From NCBI RefSeq assembly GCF_001278945.1, contig NZ_LGRV01000003.1, positions 1,550,001 through 1,614,000 on the forward strand: a stretch of DNA of 64,000 nt, read 5' to 3'. Of this stretch, positions 52,574 to 62,187 are shown piece after piece; position 1 is the stretch's first letter; each line of letters opens with the position of its first letter. The position numbers and the translations under genes were made by a program. Below the pieces are notes generated by a model. That model searched no databases. It saw only the letters and a program-made list of their open reading frames with translations, and was not told the DNA's origin. Source of the DNA: Lysinibacillus contaminans. Lineage in GTDB: Bacteria > Bacillota > Bacilli > Bacillales_A > Planococcaceae.

Positions 52574-53077
52574 TGTCCCTTCTTTCCATATTATGAGATA
52601 TTATTATTTTTACAATGACTATATTTTAATTATACTATACGTTCCATCCACTTTTTGTCATAACTTTGTGACTTTATTCGAAACTTTATGCAAAAAATAT
52701 ATACTCAGTAAAATACTTGTTTAACAATACTTTCCTTTATAAATACATTATAATGGGTTTATATAAAGAGTAAATTCAATTTTAAAATTCACTGAGGTTG
52801 AGCGATTTTAACCTGAGGTTGAGCGACTTTCTTCCATTGCTAGCACTATCCAAGATATTGCCAAAGATTCCGTCCGGCAATCACCCATTTTGTCATCAAA
52901 TGCAGTTAAATTACCAGATGCAGAGGTAGATGCATCCATATTTACATAATATGAGTAATGAAGATATCTATTGGAGATACTCATAATAATGATCATTTAT
53001 TTTTACCTGCGTAACAGTGAAACATCAGCGACACGAACAATTATACTGAGACATAATTGATAGGGAGGAGAAAAAAT
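52574..53077. other. Intergenic region with a short tandem repeat and a coding remnant
   Basis: CTGAGGTTGAGCGATTTT at 52792-52809 is repeated as CTGAGGTTGAGCGACTTT at 52813-52830 (21-bp period). In the frame of both copies an open stretch follows, ERLSSIASTIQDIAKDSVRQ to DAEVDASIFT, ending with TAA at 52947-52949. It has no start codon. It looks like the end of a lost gene. No further gene is visible. Confidence 0.4.
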
Positions 53078-53461
53078 ATGGCAGTTAGTGATATTGTAAA
53101 AGAGCATATCGACGAAAAAGGCGATGTTTATTACACGATGCACACTCATGATATTGAAGTTAAGGCAAGCCATGCATCAGGATTAGCACCAGTTATCAGT
53201 TATTGGATGAATGAAAAAGAAATTACCGATGATATTCGTAAACTGCGGTTTAGTCCACGTCCACCGTCTTCTTATATCCAGGATTACGATGACTTCCAAG
53301 CAATGCTTTACACAAAAGAACAACGTGCACTCAATCAACTTTTTGAGCTTCACAGCATTAAACCAAAAAACATGACGACTTCTAAGCAAATTCTATGGAG
53401 CTTTTTTGTCATGATTTTAGCAATCCTCCCACTACTTGTTGCCATTTGGTGGATTAAATAA
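53078..53461 (+). CDS. Tail-anchored protein of unknown function
   Basis: 127 residues: a soluble N-terminal part (VSDIVKEHIDEKGDVYYTMH, RFSPRPPSSYIQDYDDFQAML) and one C-terminal membrane helix (about 104-123, LWSFFVMILAILPLLVAIWW). AGGGAGG precedes the ATG at 53078; seven more codons are possible upstream. No known family. It lies just ahead of the T-box but is not part of the proBA transcript. Confidence 0.7.
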   Translation: MAVSDIVKEHIDEKGDVYYTMHTHDIEVKASHASGLAPVISYWMNEKEITDDIRKLRFSPRPPSSYIQDYDDFQAMLYTKEQRALNQLFELHSIKPKNMTTSKQILWSFFVMILAILPLLVAIWWIK

Positions 53462-53563
53462 TCCCAAAGTACGTTGTAATTATTCACAACTTTCTACTAA
53501 CTTCACAATTTCACTTGACAGATAAGCTGAAGTGGTGCATTCTGTAGACAATCTATACAAAAA

Positions 53564-53797
53564 AAGCGAACGAAGAATAGTACTTAGACACTGATTGAAA
53601 AGAGAGCAATGTTCACCGGCTGAAAGACATTGTACAAGGAAGACTAACGAACCTACTTCGCTAAACGTCCTAGCAAAACTAGGCGCAGTCTCAAGCGTTA
53701 TGAGGAAAGTGGAATGTTTACGGACATTCAAGCTAGGTGGTACCACGGAAAGCAAACCTTTTCGTCCTAATTTATTAGGATGAAAAGGTTTTTTTAT
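53564..53797 (+). promoter_or_regulatory. T-box leader, proline-specific
   Basis: The conserved T-box AGGTGGTACCACGG is at 53735-53748. Stem I is closed by AGCGAA (53565-53570) and TTCGCT (53657-53662), and a CCT proline codon at 53652-53654 sits in the specifier position just inside that stem. The terminator CCTTTTCGTCCT / AGGATGAAAAGG with eight Ts ends at 53796. Uncharged tRNA-Pro should pair at the specifier and T-box and prevent termination, turning on proBA when proline is short. A TTGACA lies at 53515-53520 but its -10 is unclear. Confidence 0.93.
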
Positions 53798-53840
53798 TGT
53801 AGAAAATAACACGACATTGGCGAACTGGAGGAAATACGTT

Positions 53841-54935
53841 ATGGACAGAAAAAGAATCGTCGTAAAAATCGGCAGTAGTTCTTTAACAAATGCTAAAGGT
53901 GAAATCGACAAAGTGCGTTTAATGGATCATGTGCAAGCCATTGCTGAGCTTAAAAAATACGGACATGAAGTACTTCTTGTATCATCAGGTGCAGTTGCTG
54001 CTGGCTTCAAACAGCTTGGCTACCCTTCCCGCCCCATCACTGTTAAGGGCAAACAGGCAGCCGCAGCAATTGGACAAAGCTTGCTTATTCAAACATACCA
54101 TGCACTATTTAGCATTTACGATATAATTCCGGCACAAATTTTACTGACACGTACTGACTTTTCAAAAAAAGAACGCTACAAAAACGCCTATGCAACATTT
54201 GAAGAACTATTAGACCGCTCAATGCTACCAATTATTAACGAAAACGATACAGTGTCCGTCAGTGAATTAACATTTGGCGATAATGACATGCTGTCGGCTT
54301 TAGTAAGTGGCTTAGTTCATGCAGATCAGCTGATTATTTTAACAGATATTAACGGCTTATATGATGCCAATCCTAGTAAAAACCCAGAGGCAAAACGCAT
54401 TGATCGTTTAACAGAAGTAACGGAAGAAATGCTTGGCTTTGCTGATGGGGTTGGCTCTAAAGTTGGCACAGGTGGCATGGAGTCTAAACTTTTAGCAGCT
54501 AGAGCAGCGTTAAATGCTGGCGTGAAAGTATTTATCGGTAATGGCAATGGTGCCAATAAACTTGTAGACATTGTCGAAGGTCGTGGTGATGGTACTTACG
54601 TCGAGCATGATGCATTAGCATTTTTAACAAACAACAAACAGTGGATTGCACTTACTGAGGTATCTGGTAAAATTTTTATAGATAAAGGCGCAGAAACGGC
54701 CCTTTTATTAAATGGAAAAAGTTTATTGCCAGCAGGTATTTATAAGTTCGAAGGTGAATTTGAACACGGAGATGTTGTCGAAGTATACGGCACTAATGGA
54801 TTAATTGGACGCGGTGAGGTGCTTTATTCGTCACAAGAACTTGAAACTTCCATGGGTAAACGGACAGACGAGTTAACAAAATACCCAATCGAAGTCATTC
54901 ATCGTGATAAATGGCTGAAAATGCAAACAAATTAA
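53841..54935 (+). CDS. proB: Glutamate 5-kinase
   Basis: 364 residues. The amino-acid-kinase domain (1-260) has [40 protein letters not shown] and [14 protein letters not shown]; a PUA domain follows (about 275-360, [24 protein letters not shown]). It phosphorylates glutamate, the first step of proline synthesis, and is normally inhibited by proline. GGAGG lies nine bases before the ATG at 53841. It is the first gene after the T-box. Confidence 0.97.
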   Translation: MDRKRIVVKIGSSSLTNAKGEIDKVRLMDHVQAIAELKKYGHEVLLVSSGAVAAGFKQLGYPSRPITVKGKQAAAAIGQSLLIQTYHALFSIYDIIPAQILLTRTDFSKKERYKNAYATFEELLDRSMLPIINENDTVSVSELTFGDNDMLSALVSGLVHADQLIILTDINGLYDANPSKNPEAKRIDRLTEVTEEMLGFADGVGSKVGTGGMESKLLAARAALNAGVKVFIGNGNGANKLVDIVEGRGDGTYVEHDALAFLTNNKQWIALTEVSGKIFIDKGAETALLLNGKSLLPAGIYKFEGEFEHGDVVEVYGTNGLIGRGEVLYSSQELETSMGKRTDELTKYPIEVIHRDKWLKMQTN

Positions 54936-54947
54936 GGGGGAATATAG

Positions 54948-56213
54948 ATGACTCAACTAACAACACAAAGCGAAGTACAACGTAAAGGAAGGCTAGCTAA
55001 AACAGCAAGCTATCTATTAAATATTAAAACAACTGCTGAAAAAAATGATGCACTGACGAAAATTGCACATCAATTAGTGCTTGACCAAGACTATATAATC
55101 GAAGAAAATGCGAAAGATTTAGCAAATGGACAAGAAAAAGGCATGCCGGCATCTACACTTGACCGCATCATGTTAAATAAAGAGCGTATTGAGGCGATGG
55201 CTGATGCGATTAACTTACTTGTCAAATTAACAGACCCTGTTGGTGAATTAATCGAGCGCATTGAAAAAGAAAATGGCCTAATCATTGAAAAGAAATTAGT
55301 ACCAATTGGTGTAATCGGTATGATTTACGAAGCACGTCCAAATGTAACAATTGATGCAGCAACATTATCGCTTAAAACGGGTAACGCCGTAATTTTACGA
55401 GGGAGCTCATCAGCCAAATTCTCGAATATTGCGCTAGTTGCAAGTATTCACCGTGCTCTCGAAAAAACAGCCCTACCTGTGGATGCTGTACAATTAATAG
55501 AAGATACAAATCGTGAAACAGCAAAAGAATTATTCCATTTGAATGAGTATTTAGATGTGTTAATTCCACGTGGTGGGAAAGCCCTTATTGATTTAGTTGT
55601 GCGTGAGGCTTCTGTACCTGTTCTTGAAACTGGTGCGGGTAACTGTCATATTTATATCGATGCGGCAGCAGACTATACTAAAGCGGAACCGATTGTCATC
55701 AATGCTAAAACACATCGCCCTTCTGTATGTAATGCTGCGGAAAGCTTGCTTATCCAACGTGATTGGTTTACCGAACATGGCGAAAAGCTCTTACATGCTA
55801 TTCACAATGCAGGTGTGTCAGTGATCGGAGATGCAACAGTTTGCCAAACAGTCCATTTTGCAGAGCTTGCAACAGATGAAGATTATGCTACGGAGTTTTT
55901 GGACTTAAAAATTAGTGTGAAAGTCGTGGAAAATGTCTATGAAGCTGTCGAGCATATTAATCGATACGGTACAAAACATTCAGAAGCAGTAATTACTGAG
56001 GATCAACTTGTAGCAGATTGCTTCTTAAACAATGTCGATGCAGCAGCTGTTTACCATAACGCGTCAACGCGCTTTACTGACGGCTTTGAATTCGGCTATG
56101 GTGCAGAAATTGGCATTAGTACGCAAAAATTGCATGCGCGTGGACCAATGGGCTTACCTGCTCTTACATCAACAAAATACTATATTTACGGTAACGGTCA
56201 AATTCGCAAATAA
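54948..56213 (+). CDS. proA: Gamma-glutamyl phosphate reductase
   Basis: 421 residues. The aldehyde-dehydrogenase-like fold contains [20 protein letters not shown] and the catalytic cysteine in [14 protein letters not shown]. It reduces glutamyl 5-phosphate to the semialdehyde with NADPH, the second step of proline synthesis. AAGGGGG precedes the ATG, 12 bp after proB. Confidence 0.97.
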   Translation: MTQLTTQSEVQRKGRLAKTASYLLNIKTTAEKNDALTKIAHQLVLDQDYIIEENAKDLANGQEKGMPASTLDRIMLNKERIEAMADAINLLVKLTDPVGELIERIEKENGLIIEKKLVPIGVIGMIYEARPNVTIDAATLSLKTGNAVILRGSSSAKFSNIALVASIHRALEKTALPVDAVQLIEDTNRETAKELFHLNEYLDVLIPRGGKALIDLVVREASVPVLETGAGNCHIYIDAAADYTKAEPIVINAKTHRPSVCNAAESLLIQRDWFTEHGEKLLHAIHNAGVSVIGDATVCQTVHFAELATDEDYATEFLDLKISVKVVENVYEAVEHINRYGTKHSEAVITEDQLVADCFLNNVDAAAVYHNASTRFTDGFEFGYGAEIGISTQKLHARGPMGLPALTSTKYYIYGNGQIRK

Positions 56214-56232
56214 CATAACACACCTAAATGTG

Positions 56233-56267
56233 AAGCCGGCAGATGTCCTGTACTCTGCCGGCTTTTT
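56233..56267 (+). terminator. proBA terminator
   Basis: AAGCCGGCAGA / TCTGCCGGCTT perfect 11-bp stem with a TTTTT tail. Confidence 0.92.
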
Positions 56268-56296
56268 CTATACTGTTCTATGAAAGAAGGTTGAAT

Positions 56297-57184
56297 ATGA
56301 ACGTTACGGCTATGATTAAACTATCGGTATCCATGGCCATTTTTGGTTCCATTGGCTTTTTCACGATTCATACAGGTGTGCCTGCTATTGAACTTGTATT
56401 TGTGCGCTGTATTTGTGCAACACTCTTCCTAGGCGGAATATGGCTCGCTACAGGCGGACACAAAACAGAAATGTGGGAAAAGCATGAAGTTATTCGCACC
56501 CTAATATGTGGTGTATTCATCGTCTTAAACTGGGTGTTTCTATTTAAAGCTTTTGAAGAAATGTCGATTTCGATTGCTATTTCCATCTATAATTTAGCAC
56601 CCATTTTCGTACTCATTTTAGGGTCCATTTTCTTGAAAGAAAAAATGACAGTACAAGCATTACTTGTTACTATCACATGCTTTATCGGCAGTATTTTCAT
56701 TATTGGTTTGAATAATTTTTTGTCATTTACTGATTTCATGCAGTCAGGGTTTGTGTGGGCACTTTTATCTGCTATTTTTTATGCGCTTACGATGTTAACA
56801 AGTAAAACCATCAAAAATTTCAGTGCCTATGCATTAACCTTCACGCAAACGACAGTCGGCATTGTAATGCTATTCCCTTTTGTCGATTTTACGTTATTTA
56901 ATGGTTTAACAACGACAAACTGGTTATATATTTTAGGAACTGGCTTCATTCATACTGGTTTTGTTTACTATCTTTTTTTTGATAGCATTCGTAATCTATC
57001 GACGATTATTGTCTCTGTATTAGTTTTCGTTGATCCGGTTGTCGCCATATTACTAGATATGGTGTTACTTGATTTCATGCCTACCCTACTACAAACAGTT
57101 GGTATTCTTCTGATTTTTGGTGGGATTTCATATACTCTGTATACACCGATACAAAAAACAAAACAGCATTTGACGGAGGAATAA
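56297..57184 (+). CDS. EamA-family transporter
   Basis: 295 residues with ten membrane helices in two EamA repeats (GSIGFFTIHTGVPAIELVFVRC; ISIYNLAPIFVLILGSIFLKEKM; FVDPVVAILLDMVLLDFMP). Drug/metabolite exporter superfamily, substrate unknown. GAAGG lies six bases before the ATG at 56297. The fructokinase gene begins 5 bp after it, so the two are co-transcribed. Confidence 0.9.
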   Translation: MNVTAMIKLSVSMAIFGSIGFFTIHTGVPAIELVFVRCICATLFLGGIWLATGGHKTEMWEKHEVIRTLICGVFIVLNWVFLFKAFEEMSISIAISIYNLAPIFVLILGSIFLKEKMTVQALLVTITCFIGSIFIIGLNNFLSFTDFMQSGFVWALLSAIFYALTMLTSKTIKNFSAYALTFTQTTVGIVMLFPFVDFTLFNGLTTTNWLYILGTGFIHTGFVYYLFFDSIRNLSTIIVSVLVFVDPVVAILLDMVLLDFMPTLLQTVGILLIFGGISYTLYTPIQKTKQHLTEE

Positions 57185-57188
57185 TATC

Positions 57189-58151
57189 ATGAATAAGCTT
57201 GTAACCATTGGTGAATGTTTAATCGACTTTACGCCTAGCGAACAAGGAGGTCCCATTTCAGAAGTAGGTAGTTTTACCAAAAATGCTGGAGGTGCACCTG
57301 CCAATGTCGCAGCCGTTGCCGCAAAGCTTGGACAAAATGCGGCTTTTTTATCTCAAGTAGGACAAGATGCATTTGGTGATTTTTTAATCGAAACGATGAA
57401 GGTTGCTGGTGTTGAGACCAAACACATTGCACAAACAACTGAGGGTGAAACGAGCCTTGCCTTTGTTTCTTTGACGGATGATGGTAACCGTGACTTTTTA
57501 TTTTATCGCCGGCATGCAGCAGATTTACTTTATCGAAAAGAACAGCTACCAAGGGACTTGTTAACAGCATTCGATATTTTACACTTTTGTTCAGTGAACT
57601 TAGTCGAAAGTCCGATGAAACATGCACATGAGGCCCTTATTGAACAAGCACATAATGCGGGGTGCCTTGTGTCCTTTGATCCGAATGTACGCCTTCCACT
57701 ATGGCATGATGAAGAGGCATGTCGCCAAACCATTTTAGACTTTTTACCGAAAGCACACATCGTAAAACTTTCTGATGAAGAGCTTACTTTCTTAACACAT
57801 ATCGAAGATGAACGACAAGCAGTACATACATTATTGCAAGAAAAGGTACAAGTACTTTTCGTTACACACGGAGCAGACGGCGCTACCCTATATACAAAGC
57901 AACAATGTGTGAAAGTGAGCGCAGATATTGTGCAAGCCATTGATACAACAGGCGCTGGAGATGCCTTTATAGGTGCGATTTTAAGTATTTTACTAGAGAA
58001 CAACATCATACCTAAAACACTCGAACAATTTTGCGAAAGCCAGACAAAATCCCTGCTTTCCTTCGCCAATCAGTATGCGGGAGCATCCACTCAAAAACAT
58101 GGGGCGATTGCTTCTTATCTTGTAAAGGATGAACTACCATTTACGTTCTAA
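57189..58151 (+). CDS. PfkB-family sugar kinase, probable fructokinase
   Basis: 320 residues, ribokinase fold. GGAPANVAAVAAKLG near residue 35 binds the sugar; the catalytic base is in DTTGAGDAFIGA (about 255-266). VTIGECLIDFTP at the N-terminus is typical of bacterial fructokinases (PfkB type). It would make fructose 6-phosphate from fructose. It follows the EamA transporter with a 5-bp gap. Confidence 0.9.
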   Translation: MNKLVTIGECLIDFTPSEQGGPISEVGSFTKNAGGAPANVAAVAAKLGQNAAFLSQVGQDAFGDFLIETMKVAGVETKHIAQTTEGETSLAFVSLTDDGNRDFLFYRRHAADLLYRKEQLPRDLLTAFDILHFCSVNLVESPMKHAHEALIEQAHNAGCLVSFDPNVRLPLWHDEEACRQTILDFLPKAHIVKLSDEELTFLTHIEDERQAVHTLLQEKVQVLFVTHGADGATLYTKQQCVKVSADIVQAIDTTGAGDAFIGAILSILLENNIIPKTLEQFCESQTKSLLSFANQYAGASTQKHGAIASYLVKDELPFTF

Positions 58152-58157
58152 CTAAAA

Positions 58158-58198
58158 ATAGAGTTGAACCTAATTTAATAGGTCAACTCTTTTTTTAT
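58158..58198 (+). terminator. Fructokinase operon terminator
   Basis: AGAGTTGA-CCTA / TAGG-TCAACTCT arms with a seven-T tail. Confidence 0.85.
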
Positions 58199-58236
58199 TA
58201 ATCATAAAGAGAAAAGTACTTAAACAACAATTTGAT

Positions 58237-58617
58237 TTATATAGCTGTAACTACATCAATTGGAATTTCCTCGCCGTTTTTATGCAAAAGAAAATATTCA
58301 TAATCTCTATCTGTTGTTAATTTATAAATATGCTGCTCTATCGCATCATTTTGTCCTTCATCTTCTTCAATGTTTACAGAAACTTTATCATCATTACTTT
58401 CGACACTGACCGTAACTGTGCCTTTTGTATTGATAACGATATATGAAATATCTTTACCAACAACATAAATCTTTTGTACATAACTATCCATCCCAAGCTG
58501 ATCTATTACTTTTTGTACATCATTTGGTACGGATTTCACTTCAGTAATCGCTAATTCTGAGTTACAAGCTGTCAATATTGCTATCACAGTTAATAAAACA
58601 CCCATTAGCCTTTTCAA
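58237..58617 (-). CDS. Small lipoprotein of unknown function
   Basis: 126 residues. A lipoprotein signal ends at ILTAC (Cys18). The mature part is acidic with alternating beta-strand-like segments (IYVVGKDISYIVINTKGTVTV, KVSVNIEEDE). The start is a TTG with AAAGGGG about nine bases upstream. No family recognised; single gene. Confidence 0.75.
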   Translation of the reverse strand: MKRLMGVLLTVIAILTACNSELAITEVKSVPNDVQKVIDQLGMDSYVQKIYVVGKDISYIVINTKGTVTVSVESNDDKVSVNIEEDEGQNDAIEQHIYKLTTDRDYEYFLLHKNGEEIPIDVVTAI

Positions 58618-58802
58618 TTTACAAGCCCCTTTTCACTATTATAGATACTATTCTACAAATATTACCAAAAATCTTTGTATTTGAGAATCTAAGCTCTAAA
58701 TACTCGGACGGGGGACAACGATTTTCTATAGTCTCTATTCACAATATCAAAAAACTTGTTAACAATTATGCCGCTCCCCTTTGGCGATTCAGCTGTAAAT
58801 TA

Positions 58803-59630
58803 CTATGATTTCGAACGTGGGTCCATAAAATCGCGAAATGCATTACTGAGCATGTAAAGCCCTAGAACAAGTATTGTAATAGCTCCCCCCGGTGCGTATA
58901 TGTACCAAGGTGCACTCATTAAATACGCCTGTGAATCTTTTAACATACGCCCCCAACTAGGATTTGGCGGTTGAACACCAAGCCCTAAATAACTAAGCGC
59001 CGCCTCCGCTAACATTGCCGCCGCAAATGTCACCGTAGCTGCTACAATAATTTGCGATGAGATATTAGGTAAAATATGGCGGAACATTATTTTATAAGGC
59101 TTCACACCAATTAGTTTAGCAGCGAGTACATATTCTGCATCGCGGTGCTGAACAAATCCACTACGTGCAATTCGTGCGATGCCTGGTATGGCAATAATGC
59201 CTAGCGCTATTGCTGTATTGACAATCCCTGGCCCAAATATAGCGACTAACATTAACGCTAAAATGATGCCTGGAAATGCCATTAGTGCATCCATGAGACG
59301 CATGGAAATCTCGTCAATCCAGCCACCAACATAGCCCGCAATGGCACCAATTAAAATGCCAAATGTGGCCCCTATTACTACCGTTAATACACCTACCGAA
59401 AAGGCTGTTTGTGTACCTTTCATAATACGGCTGAAAATATCACGGCCAAACTCATCGGTCCCAAAAAAATACGTGCTACTTGGCCCTCTTAGTTTTTCAG
59501 GAATATTCATAGAATTCACATCGAACGGCGTGTAAAAAAAACTAATAATCATGACAATAAAAAATCCGACGACGATTAGTAGACCAATGACTAAGTTTAT
59601 ATTTTTAGAATATCTTTGTATATTTTTCAT
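58803..59630 (-). CDS. Peptide ABC transporter permease, DppC type
   Basis: 275 residues, six membrane helices: an N-terminal OppC-type helix then LRGPSSTYFFGTDEFGRDIFSRI, and the EAA loop in EAALSYLGLGVQPPNPSWG. The start is the ATG with AAGGTGG upstream. It partners the DppB-type permease next to it. Last gene in the unit. Confidence 0.94.
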   Translation of the reverse strand: MKNIQRYSKNINLVIGLLIVVGFFIVMIISFFYTPFDVNSMNIPEKLRGPSSTYFFGTDEFGRDIFSRIMKGTQTAFSVGVLTVVIGATFGILIGAIAGYVGGWIDEISMRLMDALMAFPGIILALMLVAIFGPGIVNTAIALGIIAIPGIARIARSGFVQHRDAEYVLAAKLIGVKPYKIMFRHILPNISSQIIVAATVTFAAAMLAEAALSYLGLGVQPPNPSWGRMLKDSQAYLMSAPWYIYAPGGAITILVLGLYMLSNAFRDFMDPRSKS

Positions 59631-59645
59631 CGTATCCACCTTCTT

Positions 59646-60587
59646 TCATCGTAATCGGATTCTCGGATCTAATACAGAATATAAAATATCCACGATAAAA
59701 TTTATAGCGACTACTGCAACGGTAATATACATAACGATCCCTTGCACTAAAGGAAAGTCACGGTTACTAATAGCTGTAATGAGTAACTGGCCAATACCTG
59801 GTAGCGAGAATACTTGCTCCACAATAATTGTCCCTGCCACTACCTCAGCCATGATGATTCCAAAAACAGTTAGAATTGGAATCATCGAGTTTTTTAACAC
59901 ATGCTTATACATCACATTTCGCTCGGAAATACCCTTACTGCGAATCGTGCGTACATAATCAAGCTGCATTTGCTCTAAAACGGCAGTCCGTACATAACGG
60001 AAATTGACAGCGATTTGCGGAATCGCGATTGTTAGCGCCGGTAACACTAATGTACTAAGTGCGCCTGTCACACTTTGCGTCCACGGAATGTAACCACTGA
60101 TTTTAAAGAAATCAAACTTCATTCCAACGTATAAAATAAGCATCATCCCTAACCAAAATGACGGAACGGCCATACCTATTTGTGTCACCGTTGATAATGT
60201 CACATCGCTCAACTTATTTTGTCTACGCGCAGCGAACATGCCTAGTGGTATAGAAACGATTAATACGATACACAGGGTGAGCCCGGCGAGCGACATTGTT
60301 ACTGGAAGCCTATCAAATAATAAGTCCTTTACTGGCATTGAAAAGCGAATGGAATTACCTAATTCTCCTGTCAATAATCCCTTCATCCAATCAGAATATT
60401 GTTCATAAAGGGGGCGGTCCAAACCAAGTTCAGACCGCAAATTTTCAATTTGTGTGGCATCTGCTTCCGTACCTAACATTGTACGAATGGGATCACCAGG
60501 TAAAATTTGAAAAACACCGAATGTAATCATCGACACAAGAATGATGGTTGTTATTAACAGGATGAATCGACGTATTATATACATCAT
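59646..60587 (-). CDS. Peptide ABC transporter permease, DppB type
   Basis: 313 residues, six membrane helices. The N-terminal RRFILLITTIILVSMITFGVFQILPGDP is the DppB/OppB beginning, and VEQVFSLPGIGQLLITAI is the EAA-like loop region. AAAGGATG precedes the ATG. It forms the channel with the DppC-type subunit 6 bp downstream. Confidence 0.95.
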   Translation of the reverse strand: MMYIIRRFILLITTIILVSMITFGVFQILPGDPIRTMLGTEADATQIENLRSELGLDRPLYEQYSDWMKGLLTGELGNSIRFSMPVKDLLFDRLPVTMSLAGLTLCIVLIVSIPLGMFAARRQNKLSDVTLSTVTQIGMAVPSFWLGMMLILYVGMKFDFFKISGYIPWTQSVTGALSTLVLPALTIAIPQIAVNFRYVRTAVLEQMQLDYVRTIRSKGISERNVMYKHVLKNSMIPILTVFGIIMAEVVAGTIIVEQVFSLPGIGQLLITAISNRDFPLVQGIVMYITVAVVAINFIVDILYSVLDPRIRLR

Positions 60588-60601
60588 AGCGTCATCCTTT
60601 C

Positions 60602-62170
60602 CTAGTTAGCGAATTTCACCTCAGACATATCGTGGAACCAAAACGGATAGCTCTTCAGTCCAGATATTTGTTTATCTGAACCCCAAACAATTTGATAATC
60701 AGCAATATACACAGCTGCGGCTTGCTCTGCTAAAATTTCTTGCGCGCGTTGATAGTATGCAATTTGTTTCGCCTGATCTGTTTCTTTCAGTACATCTGAC
60801 ATGATTTGGTCGTATTCAGCATCTTTGAATAAGAAGAAATTTTCACCATCATTTGTTGAGATGTAATCATTTAAAATTTCGAAAGCAGAAGCTCGACCCG
60901 TTAAATCAATTGTTGTCATTTGATAATCACGACCGAAGTAAACGCGGTCTAACCAAATACTCCACTCCACGACTTCAATTTCCACATCTACACCAATTTC
61001 CTTTAAGTTAGCAACAACGATTTGTGCGATATTTGAATACATATCATTGTGCGATGATACTGTAATTTTTGTTTTAAAACCATCAGGATAGCCCGCCTCT
61101 GCTAATAATGCTTTTGCTTTTTTTACATCATGCGCATACATTTTTTCTAATCCTTTTTTTTGGTAGTCACCCATTGCTGGACTCATATTCGAGCCAAGCT
61201 CTACCGCATAGCCCGCAAAGACTGAGTCCATAATGTCTGTTTTACTAATTGCATAGTTTATGGCTTGTCGAACTTTCACATTATCAAACGGTGCTTTTGT
61301 TTCGTTAAATGTCACGATTAGCGAAGAGTTGTTGTTTTGATGCGATAAATTATGACTACCTTCTACTTCACTTACCCGTTGCCAAGGCACACTTGTTAAA
61401 TCAACTTCATTTGCCATTAAGCTCATAATCGCAGCTTGGTCATCTGATTGGAATGCAAACGTGACTTTATCTAAATAAGGTAATCCCTCTCTCCAGTAGT
61501 TTTCGTTCTTTTTCAGTACAAGGTTTGTACCTGGAGAATATTTTTCATACGCAAATGGACCTGTTCCAATTGGATTTTCATTATGTTTACCGTCATTACT
61601 TTTCGGTATAATCGCTGATTGGCGTCCTGTTAATGAATATAAGAAATTAGAGTTTGGTTCTTTTAGTGTAATGACAAATGTATTAGCGTCTGGGGCTGCT
61701 GTAGATGCAACATTATCGAAGTTATTCGACATTTTCTCGCCACCACTTTTACCCATTAAACGGTCAAAAGAATATTGAATATCTTCAACTGTTAACTCAT
61801 CACCATTGTGGAATTTGACACCCTGGCGGATATTAAATGTGTACGTTAAACCGTCCTCCGAGATTTCATAGCTCTCTGCAATTCCTTCTTTTAATGAACC
61901 GTCTGTTTCCGGCGCCATCAGTCCTTCAAAAATATTTAGAATCATTTGGTAAGAAATCGATGCTGTCGCTTTATGTGGATCTAAAAAGTCAGGGTCATCA
62001 TTGACACGCACAACAATTTCTTGTGGTACTTCACTTGCGGGCTTAGCTTCCCCTTCTTTGTCAACTGATGTCGCTGTGTCTTTTCCTCCATCACTTGAAG
62101 AACATGCACTTATCATTAAACTAATGATCAGTGTCAACAATATTAGTAACCAACTCTTTTTCAGCTTCAT
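60602..62170 (-). CDS. Peptide ABC transporter substrate-binding lipoprotein
   Basis: 522 residues, SBP_bac_5 family. The lipoprotein signal ends at MISAC. RQGVKFHNGDELTVEDIQYSF and NPIGTGPFAYEKYSPG are family motifs. It captures peptides or related solutes outside the cell. The second ATG (62170) has the right spacing from GGGGG; the first overlaps that site. Confidence 0.95.
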   Translation of the reverse strand: MKLKKSWLLILLTLIISLMISACSSSDGGKDTATSVDKEGEAKPASEVPQEIVVRVNDDPDFLDPHKATASISYQMILNIFEGLMAPETDGSLKEGIAESYEISEDGLTYTFNIRQGVKFHNGDELTVEDIQYSFDRLMGKSGGEKMSNNFDNVASTAAPDANTFVITLKEPNSNFLYSLTGRQSAIIPKSNDGKHNENPIGTGPFAYEKYSPGTNLVLKKNENYWREGLPYLDKVTFAFQSDDQAAIMSLMANEVDLTSVPWQRVSEVEGSHNLSHQNNNSSLIVTFNETKAPFDNVKVRQAINYAISKTDIMDSVFAGYAVELGSNMSPAMGDYQKKGLEKMYAHDVKKAKALLAEAGYPDGFKTKITVSSHNDMYSNIAQIVVANLKEIGVDVEIEVVEWSIWLDRVYFGRDYQMTTIDLTGRASAFEILNDYISTNDGENFFLFKDAEYDQIMSDVLKETDQAKQIAYYQRAQEILAEQAAAVYIADYQIVWGSDKQISGLKSYPFWFHDMSEVKFAN

Positions 62171-62187
62171 AAAATCCATCCCCCTTT

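Noticed and set aside
53480-53911. 143-codon minus-strand frame
   Set aside because: It is antisense to the T-box and the start of proB, and those have direct structural support.
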